A stretch of 29,491 bases of DNA from ZC4RG42 sp036676355 (GTDB taxonomy: Bacteria > Pseudomonadota > Gammaproteobacteria > Burkholderiales > SG8-39), in NCBI GenBank assembly GCA_036676355.1, contig JAKFDA010000032.1:1-29491 (forward strand), in the 5' to 3' direction. Positions 24,919 to 29,491 of the stretch are shown piece by piece. Made by a program: the position numbers and the translations under genes. The number at the start of each line of letters is the position of its first letter. Positions within the stretch are counted from its first letter, which is position 1. Under the pieces are notes generated by a model. That model did not search any database. It saw nothing but the letters and a program-made list of their open reading frames with translations, and was not told the DNA's origin.

Positions 24919-25626
24919 TTATTCGCGATTACCGGCCAGCGCCATCAGCAGATGCAGCAGGTGGATGAACAGGTTGTAGATGTCGAGATAGATCGCCATC
25001 GTCGCCATCACGTAGTTCGTCTCGCCGCCGTTGATGATGCGGCTCAAGTCGTACAGGATGAACATCGAGAACAACACGACCGCTACGGCGGAGATGGTCA
25101 GCGCCAGCGCGGGAATCTGGAAGAACAGATTCGCCAGCATCGCCACGATCAGTACGATCAGCCCGACGAACAGAAACTTGCCCATGAAGCTGAAATCACG
25201 CTTGCTGGTCGATGCGATGGTCGCCATGACCGCGAACACGATGCCGGTGCCGCCCGCTGCCATGCCGATCAGTTGCGCACCGTTAGACATGCCGAGTGCG
25301 ACTTGCAGCATCGGGCCGAGCCACCAACCGGCAACGAAAGTGAAGCCGAACAGCAGGCCGATGCCCCAGACGCTGTTGCGCAGTTTCGTGACGCCGAACA
25401 GCATGCCGATCATGACGGCGAGCATCACCAACGGGCCGGCGATGGGATAGGCAGCCATGAAGCTGAAATTGGTATTGATCCCGACCATCGCACCGATGAC
25501 CGTGGGGACCATGGTCAGCGCGAGCAGCACATAAGTGTTGCGCAGTACGCGGTTCTGGACAGCGACCTGGTCGGCGGTGCGCCCGAATTGCGCGTTCGTC
25601 TGAACCGGTTGCATTCGTGGTTGCAT
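24919..25626 (-). CDS. BAX inhibitor-1 (YccA/YbhL) family membrane protein
   Basis: A 235-residue integral membrane protein of the Bax inhibitor-1 family with about seven hydrophobic segments. The family signature near the C-terminus is FILYDLSRIINGGETNYV, with the last segment YLDIYNLFIHLLHLL. The bacterial members include E. coli YccA, which modulates the FtsH protease, and YbhL; which of these it matches functionally cannot be decided here. Since LapB in the same window also acts through FtsH, a link is possible but speculative. The start is ATG 25626 and not the open frame to 25686, because AGGAGAGGAA (25631-25640, minus strand) lies just upstream. It converges with rlmD. Confidence 0.88.
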   Translation of the reverse strand: MQPRMQPVQTNAQFGRTADQVAVQNRVLRNTYVLLALTMVPTVIGAMVGINTNFSFMAAYPIAGPLVMLAVMIGMLFGVTKLRNSVWGIGLLFGFTFVAGWWLGPMLQVALGMSNGAQLIGMAAGGTGIVFAVMATIASTSKRDFSFMGKFLFVGLIVLIVAMLANLFFQIPALALTISAVAVVLFSMFILYDLSRIINGGETNYVMATMAIYLDIYNLFIHLLHLLMALAGNRE

Positions 25627-25663
25627 GAGATTCCTCTCCTGTGATGTCCTTGATTGGACGCTG

Positions 25664-25693
25664 ATTAGATAAGGCTGGGCGCCCAAGGTTCAA
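25664..25693 (-). promoter_or_regulatory. Possible promoter for the BAX-inhibitor gene
   Basis: On the minus strand TTGAAC (25688-25693), an 18-nt spacer and TCTAAT (25664-25669) lie 37 nt before the ATG. TATACT at 25698-25703 (minus) is another possible -10. This is a pattern match only. Confidence 0.4.
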
Positions 25694-25745
25694 CGCGAGT
25701 ATAGCCACATGAGTTGCAAAATGGCCAGATTCGGTGAAAGCTCGA

Positions 25746-25754
25746 TGATATAAT
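25746..25754 (+). promoter_or_regulatory. Extended -10 promoter for tRNA-Ser region
   Basis: TGATATAAT contains a perfect -10 (TATAAT, 25749-25754) with the TG extension. No good -35 lies 17 nt upstream, as is common with extended -10 elements. Transcription would begin near 25761, about 100 nt before the partial tRNA copy and about 295 nt before the intact tRNA-Ser. Confidence 0.6.
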
Positions 25755-25863
25755 CGCCGCGCTCGCAAGCTGTTGAAAATACAAGAGGATGATAGGCTGA
25801 AAGCCGCTTGCGCGGCTGCGCTGAAAGCGCCGGCGAAGGCAAAACCGGCAACAAACAGAATTT

Positions 25864-25900
25864 GGAAGCGTGGCAGAGTGGTCGATTGCACCGGTCTTGA
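25864..25900 (+). pseudogene. Truncated tRNA-Ser copy (5' half, ends at anticodon)
   Basis: These 37 nt are identical to the first 37 nt of the intact tRNA-Ser at 26055, from GGAAGCG through the D arm and 5' anticodon stem to the anticodon TGA. The sequence then changes to CAACAAGCCGC. There is no anticodon 3' strand, variable arm, T arm or acceptor 3' strand, so it cannot fold as tRNA. It lies between the promoter and the functional tRNA and should be transcribed with it. Confidence 0.9.
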
Positions 25901-25924
25901 CAACAAGCCGCTCGCGGCTTGTTG
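25901..25924 (+). repeat. Perfect palindrome after the truncated tRNA
   Basis: CAACAAGCCGC and GCGGCTTGTTG form an 11-bp inverted repeat with only 2 nt between them (10 bp with a 4-nt loop is the likely folded form). It starts at the base where the tRNA copy is broken off. Confidence 0.85.
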
Positions 25925-26033
25925 CGGCGAAGGCTAATGCGGCGGCACGCCGCGTTATGCCGGAGGCACAATGGCCTTTGAGCTTGTTGCGGCGAAGGCT
26001 AATGCGGCGGCACGCCGCGTTATGCCGGAGGCA
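25917..26033 (+). repeat. Two identical 52-bp direct repeats (B) with internal hairpin
   Basis: Copy B1 at 25917-25968 and copy B2 at 25982-26033 are identical over 52 bp (from GCTTGTTGCGGCGAAGGC to GCCGGAGGCA), with a 13-nt spacer and a 65-bp period. Each contains GCGGCG-GCA-CGCCGC, a 6-bp GC hairpin. Upstream at about 25800-25850 lie more small hairpins of similar flavour (AGCCGC/GCGGCT, GCGC-TGAAA-GCGC, GCCGG/CCGGC). It looks like a REP-type cluster; no coding function is seen between the BAX-inhibitor gene and tRNA-Ser. Confidence 0.88.
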
Positions 26034-26054
26034 AAACCGGCAACAACAGAATAT

Positions 26055-26142
26055 GGAAGCGTGGCAGAGTGGTCGATTGCACCGGTCTTGAAAACCGGCA
26101 ACGGGCAACCGTTCGTGAGTTCGAATCTCACCGCTTCCGCCA
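26055..26142 (+). tRNA. tRNA-Ser (anticodon UGA)
   Basis: An 88-nt tRNA with a complete cloverleaf. Acceptor GGAAGCG pairs with CGCTTCC, and discriminator G plus encoded CCA sit at 26139-26142. The anticodon stem is CCGGT/ACCGG with loop CTTGAAA (anticodon TGA, 26089-26091), reading UCA and other UCN codons. A long variable arm (class II, as in serine tRNAs) and the T arm GTGAG-TTCGAATC-TCAC follow. Its 3' end is the border beyond which gene content and base composition change. tRNA-Ser genes are common integration sites. Confidence 0.97.
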
Positions 26143-26280
26143 AGTGGAAGACTCCGGAACTTTGAAGCCTCCCGTGGAGTGAGGCAACAGCTGAGTGGAA
26201 GGCCGGTGCTCAATCGCACCGAGCACGCATGATATTGTGATCGTCGTAACGAAACCGTCAAAAAACCATTTGGGGGCGAT

Positions 26281-26565
26281 ATGGAAGAGGAAGAGAAAGA
26301 AGAATTCCAGACTGTCGGTGATCTGAGGCGGGAGCTCGAAGGCCTGGACGACAGTACAAAGCTATCGTTTGCCGGTGGGCTGACCTTTTTCAGGGTGAAG
26401 CGTTCCGGCGATACGTGCGTTGTCGAGTTCAACGAACCGCTGGCGCACTTCTCGGAAGCTTTCAAAAAGAAAAATCCGAACGTAAAGGCTGCATTCATCG
26501 ACGCCCGGAATGTCGCATGGGGTGACTCGGGTACCTTGGAAGGTTCTATCGATGTAGAGCTCTGA
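26281..26565 (+). CDS. Orphan 94-residue acidic protein
   Basis: I do not recognise this family. The protein is small and soluble, with no signal peptide or membrane segment. It starts with an acidic run (MEEEEKEEF), then TVGDLRRELEGLDDSTKLSF, which suggests a short helix followed by beta strands. A basic patch (FKKKNPNVKA) occurs mid-chain and an acidic end follows. The N-terminal part is faintly like small phage or plasmid proteins with a VGxLIxxLxxLPxD pattern, but that is only an impression. The ribosome site is GGGGG 4 nt before ATG. The hand-counted first line of the gene is 50% G+C, lower than the conserved operons. It is the first gene after tRNA-Ser, with 138 bp between them, and has its own gap on both sides. 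Confidence 0.65.
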   Translation: MEEEEKEEFQTVGDLRRELEGLDDSTKLSFAGGLTFFRVKRSGDTCVVEFNEPLAHFSEAFKKKNPNVKAAFIDARNVAWGDSGTLEGSIDVEL

Positions 26566-26611
26566 GGCGCCGGCGGTAGCGATCAGTTCGGGAATCAAAG
26601 GTTCGCAGTGT

Positions 26612-26629
26612 CGTTGCACAACGTTTTTT
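26612..26629 (+). terminator. Weak possible terminator after the 94-residue gene
   Basis: CGTT-GCAC-AACG followed by T6 (26624-26629). The 4-bp stem is short, so this may be chance. The rest of 26566-26797 holds only the promoter candidate below and a 6-bp hairpin (GAGCGA/TCGCTC, near 26763-26782). Confidence 0.3.
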
Positions 26630-26733
26630 GTAGCAAAGGCTCTCCAACGTACTGACGGCGTCGGGCTTCCGGTGATCGGATTTGCGAACTATTGCCAGCC
26701 GGAGAATGAGCGCCTGCGGTGATTGGTTATCTC

Positions 26734-26762
26734 TTGTGACATAGTGCTGGCAATAATATTAA
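26734..26762 (+). promoter_or_regulatory. Possible promoter for the three-gene envelope module
   Basis: TTGTGA (26734-26739), a 17-nt spacer and TATTAA (26757-26762), each 4 of 6 to consensus, lie 35 nt before the start of the YIDPxTGS gene. A small hairpin and the ribosome site GAGAGGAAA follow. Confidence 0.4.
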
Positions 26763-26797
26763 GAGCGACGATTTAATCGCTCCACGAGAGGAAAACC

Positions 26798-27040
26798 ATG
26801 CCTAACAGCGACTCACAGCATAGAGCGGCCCGCTTAATAGCTGGCGTCCTTGCCGTGCTCTTGGCTACACCCGCTCACGCTTACATTGACCCAGTTACCG
26901 GAAGTTTTCTCGTTCAAGGCCTCATTGCAGGCGTAATGGCGGTGGTTGGCGGTGTTCGCTCGATCAGAGAACGCGTGATTGGACTATTCTGGCGGCGACG
27001 CGACAAAAACCTGGATAAATCCATTGGCCCTGAGCGATGA
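26798..27040 (+). CDS. Small YIDPxTGS-motif exported/membrane protein
   Basis: An 80-residue protein with a signal peptide (about 1-28, hydrophobic core and cleavage after AHA). The mature N-terminus is YIDPVTGSFLVQ. A second hydrophobic, Gly-rich segment (about 36-52, GLIAGVMAVVGGV) follows, then a strongly basic end (RSIRERVIGLFWRRRDKN) suited to the cytoplasmic face. Small proteins with YIDPGTGS at the mature start recur beside membrane sulfatase-like and methyltransferase genes in other bacteria as far as I recall; their function is not established. A clear ribosome site (GAGAGG) precedes the ATG. It overlaps the next gene and is probably the first of a three-gene operon. Confidence 0.72.
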   Translation: MPNSDSQHRAARLIAGVLAVLLATPAHAYIDPVTGSFLVQGLIAGVMAVVGGVRSIRERVIGLFWRRRDKNLDKSIGPER

Positions 27041-28445
27041 GCTAAGGCGCGCCCCAGGCTCCTTTCGCGACCCATCAGGGTATGTCTTTGATACTGGCGA
27101 CGCCATTTGGCGCTCCATCAATCCGGTCGCGCTGCCTGCCTTCAATGACTTGTGGGACCGTGGAGTATTCCGCGCACTAACTGAGCGCGGCCTGTTGATT
27201 GACGTCGAACGGGTCGAGCTTAATTCCGACATTCGGAATAGGCTCCGCGGGCCCCGAGGCGAGACGCCAGCGTGTGTGATACGTCATCCGAGGGTGCCGT
27301 TCTACTCTTATCCATACGAATGGACCTTTTCGCAGCTCAAGGAGGCCGCACTTTCGCACTTGGCTCTGCAAGTCGCGGCGTTTGATCTTGGGGTCACGCT
27401 TTCGGACGCGACGCCCTACAACATGCAAGCGGTAGATGGGCGTATGCAACTCGTCGACGTGCTATCGCTAAGGCCTTATCAGAATGGCGAGGTCTGGGTA
27501 GGTTATAACCAATTCTGTCGGCTATTTTTGTTGCCACTCCTTCTCGAAGCTTGGAATGGTGTGCCGTTCCAACCCCTGCTGCGTGGCGCGCTTGATGGCG
27601 TACGGCTCAGTGACGCGGTTCGCATTCTGCCTCGAGCAAAGCGCTGGCTGACGTTAAACGGGCTCATGCACGTTACTCTCCACGCCAACCAAGAAAAATG
27701 GCACGCCAAGGCTCGCACTGCATCGATTACCGCACGGCCAAAGATGCCGCGCACACGGTACCGAGCGATGCTCACTGAGTTGCGCAATTGGGTGATGAGT
27801 TTGCAATCGAGACGCCAATCAAGCTTCTGGCATGACTACGCGATAGACAACAGCTACGACGAGAGCAGCCGGCGTGCGAAACATGAATTCATCGCGCGAT
27901 TCGTCTCCGAGCACTCAGTCAGGACGCTATGGGATTTAGGTGGCAACTCGGGTGATTATTCGATTACTGCGATCGAGGCTGGAGCTCATCAGGCAGTAGT
28001 CTTCGACAGCGATCTTGATGCACTTGAGATCGCTTATGCGCGACAACGTGCAAAATATCCCGGGCTCGTGCCTGTAGTCATGGATTGCAGTGATCCAAGC
28101 CCTGCGCTCGGCTGGTGCCAAAGCGAGCGCACCGGTTTGAGTGAGCGAGCGCATGCGGACGCTGTCATCGCGCTCGCGCTCACGCACCATCTGGCTATCG
28201 GGCGCAACATCCCGTTAAGTTCCTTGGTTGAATGGCTCGTCGAGCTTGCGCCTCGCGGTGTTGTGGAGTTCGTTCCCAAGAAAGATCCGATGGTCGCGCG
28301 CATGCTGAGTTTGCGTGACGATGTTTTCCACGATTACGATGAGATGAATTTCCTCCAGTACTTGCAGTCTGTGGCGGAGATTACGGGCATCGAACGACTG
28401 GAAACCGGCGGGCGAATTATTATTGCTTATCGACGTCGAGCATGA
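27024..28445 (+). CDS. Kinase-like domain fused to SAM-dependent methyltransferase (NoeA-like)
   Basis: A 473-residue two-part protein. It opens with the recognisable PGSFRDPSGYVF (11-22). Residues about 95-150 resemble the core of APH/HipA-like kinases: D128-TPY-N133 (LSDATPYNMQ) fits the catalytic D-x4-N, and D145 (QLVDVLSL) fits the metal-binding aspartate. From about 295 a Rossmann methyltransferase follows, with motif I TLWDLGGNSGDYS (near 300-312) and VVFDSDLDALEIA as motif II. Similar proteins are annotated as NoeA-type nodulation methyltransferases. The substrate is unknown, perhaps a glycan. The frame is open from TTG 26979, but TTG 27024 leaves a normal short N-terminus; neither has a strong ribosome site. 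It overlaps both neighbours. Confidence 0.7.
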   Translation: MALSDELRRAPGSFRDPSGYVFDTGDAIWRSINPVALPAFNDLWDRGVFRALTERGLLIDVERVELNSDIRNRLRGPRGETPACVIRHPRVPFYSYPYEWTFSQLKEAALSHLALQVAAFDLGVTLSDATPYNMQAVDGRMQLVDVLSLRPYQNGEVWVGYNQFCRLFLLPLLLEAWNGVPFQPLLRGALDGVRLSDAVRILPRAKRWLTLNGLMHVTLHANQEKWHAKARTASITARPKMPRTRYRAMLTELRNWVMSLQSRRQSSFWHDYAIDNSYDESSRRAKHEFIARFVSEHSVRTLWDLGGNSGDYSITAIEAGAHQAVVFDSDLDALEIAYARQRAKYPGLVPVVMDCSDPSPALGWCQSERTGLSERAHADAVIALALTHHLAIGRNIPLSSLVEWLVELAPRGVVEFVPKKDPMVARMLSLRDDVFHDYDEMNFLQYLQSVAEITGIERLETGGRIIIAYRRRA

Positions 28446-29491
28446 CCAACGAGATCGCTACGCCGATACACTCTATCCGGCCTATCGCATTTATCACGCA
28501 GTTTATTGTGCTCGCTGTTGGCGCAATCCTGCCATTCCTCGTCGACCTCGGATACCGGGTGTTCGATGTCGAGGTGTTCATACTGAGTTTGGTGACTGCG
28601 CTAATAGCCCTGGCAATTGCTTTTGCTGGCATGCAATGTGCGCTGATCAGACGAGTGTCGTTTGCCATACTTGCATACTGGTTTTTTGATCTTTACTTCA
28701 TCGAGTCGCAGGTCATCGCATGGCTCGCTCTTGTCGGAGTTATCGGCGGAACTCTTTTTTTTGCACGGTTCGAAAACGACATACGTAACGTTGTCGCATT
28801 GGCCGCAGGATTATTTGCGGTGATGAGCGTTTTGTTGCCTTCCGAGCCGGCTCTGGTTCCGCCGCTATTAACTGATTCGTCGGAGGTGGGGCACGTTAAC
28901 CCTGAGTTGCCATTAGTGGTGCATTTCATCCTTGACGAACAGGGTTCACCGCTTACTGCGTCCGCTGCTCTGCGCGCTAGCGGCCGTGCTGATCGCTTGA
29001 TTGGAGCCTACGTTGAGCGTGGTTTCGCAGCACATACTTGGGTGCGCGCGCCTGCAGGAGCTACACAACGGTCCCTTGGCAGAATATTCGGATTACCTGG
29101 CGCCGCCGGCGAGAACTGGGAGAAGGTTGACGGCGACTTTACCTATCGCCTCAAGCGCAACCACTACGTCGAGACCTTGCTCGAACGCGGCTTCGACGTA
29201 ACCGTGGTTCAAAACTCGTTCATTCAACTGTGCCAAGATCAACGAGCTCATTGCCATACATACCCGCGTGCCATCTATGGGCACTCGATGGCGCGGTTTT
29301 TCGATGCCGTGGCAGATAGATTATTGCTGGCGGTGGCGTTAGTGCATGCGGAGCAATATACGCAGAAAAATGTCCATCATGTAGCCCTCTATCGACCGAT
29401 TGGGGATTGGCTGATAGAGCGGGGGAAGATGCCGCATAAACGCCAATTTTGGACTCGCCCCGCGACTGTGCTTGACGTTCTCGACCAGATC
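28442..29491 (+). CDS. Membrane-anchored sulfatase/alkaline-phosphatase-like protein (3' end cut by window)
   Basis: This frame is open to the last base (350 codons visible, no stop) and overlaps the methyltransferase stop by ATGA. Four to five hydrophobic segments lie within residues about 15-132 (for example FITQFIVLAVGAILPFLV and FILSLVTALIALAIAFAG). A periplasmic domain begins near 155 with LPLVVHFILDEQGSP, where D165/E166 fit the first metal-site acids of the alkaline phosphatase superfamily. GATQRSLGRIFGLPG (T208 or S211) fits the nucleophile loop. This layout matches inner-membrane phospho- or sulfo-transferases and hydrolases that decorate envelope glycans. The catalytic C-terminal half is outside the window, so the class is moderately certain and the function open. 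Confidence 0.62.
   Translation, partial: MTNEIATPIHSIRPIAFITQFIVLAVGAILPFLVDLGYRVFDVEVFILSLVTALIALAIAFAGMQCALIRRVSFAILAYWFFDLYFIESQVIAWLALVGVIGGTLFFARFENDIRNVVALAAGLFAVMSVLLPSEPALVPPLLTDSSEVGHVNPELPLVVHFILDEQGSPLTASAALRASGRADRLIGAYVERGFAAHTWVRAPAGATQRSLGRIFGLPGAAGENWEKVDGDFTYRLKRNHYVETLLERGFDVTVVQNSFIQLCQDQRAHCHTYPRAIYGHSMARFFDAVADRLLLAVALVHAEQYTQKNVHHVALYRPIGDWLIERGKMPHKRQFWTRPATVLDVLDQI

Larger units (their letters stand above)
25838..26091 (+). repeat. Direct repeat pair A (tRNA 5' half plus 26 nt of flank)
   Basis: Copy 1 at 25838-25900 (63 nt) and copy 2 at 26030-26091 (62 nt) differ by one inserted A and one T/A change. Each runs from GGCAAAACCGGCAAC through the tRNA 5' half to the anticodon TGA. 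The offset between the tRNA 5' ends is 191 bp. The 12-mer AAAACCGGCAAC opens both copies (25841, 26033) and recurs inside the intact tRNA at 26091-26102. Confidence 0.9.

Noticed and set aside
25864..25900. Split or intron-containing tRNA-Ser
   Set aside because: A complete tRNA-Ser follows at 26055, so the first piece is a duplicate fragment and not one exon.
25917..26033. CRISPR array
   Set aside because: Only two repeat copies, a 13-nt spacer and 52-nt repeats, and no cas genes.
26055..26142. Integration att duplication of the tRNA 3' end within the window
   Set aside because: I found no second copy of the T-arm/acceptor end downstream; only the 5' half is duplicated.
25665..26498. 277-codon minus-strand frame across the tRNA-Ser region
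   Set aside because: It is antisense to tRNA-Ser and the repeats; such frames arise from the tRNA sequence itself.

Overview
This is a G+C-rich chromosomal segment from a betaproteobacterium. The order gph-ubiG-ompA / gyrA-serC-pheA-hisC-tyrA-aroA-cmk-rpsA-ihfB-lapA-lapB / rfaE1-rfaD-cysM is the usual one in that class, the tmRNA tag reads ANDERFALAA as in several betaproteobacteria, and the OmpA-family protein is of the betaproteobacterial type. I cannot name the genus; Nitrosomonadales or Rhodocyclales is a guess.

Layout. Positions 1-4065 run on the minus strand: tmRNA (ssrA) with its terminator, gph, ubiG, an OmpA-family lipid-envelope anchor protein and an MTA/SAH deaminase-type amidohydrolase. 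A sigma70-like promoter at 4158-4186 faces right and starts a long plus-strand block. This block runs from gyrA through serine synthesis (serC plus a short PGDH), aromatic amino acid synthesis (pheA, hisC, tyrA, aroA), cmk and rpsA to ihfB. Most junctions are 1-4 nt overlaps, so translation is probably coupled. The aroA-cmk junction is the exception: it holds a 170 bp inverted repeat built from CACAGAG units. After the ihfB terminator a new promoter drives lapA-lapB, followed by ugd, rfaE1, rfaD, cysM, a PolB-like 3'-5' exonuclease and rlmD. The theme here is LPS assembly and its control, plus cysteine synthesis and 23S rRNA modification. rlmD converges on a BAX-inhibitor-1 family membrane protein (minus strand) across a shared terminator.

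From about 25,740 the character changes. An extended -10 promoter leads into a cluster of hairpins and direct repeats holding a 5'-half copy of tRNA-Ser that stops at the last base of the anticodon. The complete tRNA-Ser(UGA) follows 191 bp later. Downstream the sequence is less G+C-rich (hand-counted lines of about 50%, against 57-75% in aroA) and the genes are accessory. They are an orphan 94-residue acidic protein, then a tightly packed three-gene module: a small secreted or membrane protein with the YIDPxTGS motif, a protein joining a kinase-like domain to a methyltransferase, and a membrane-anchored sulfatase/alkaline-phosphatase-like protein cut off by the window end. I read this as the edge of an acquired region next to tRNA-Ser. 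The three-gene module is the best candidate for a poorly described system, probably in cell-envelope or polysaccharide modification.

Limits: all assignments come from reading motifs and gene order, with no database search. Promoters and weak hairpins are pattern matches only.
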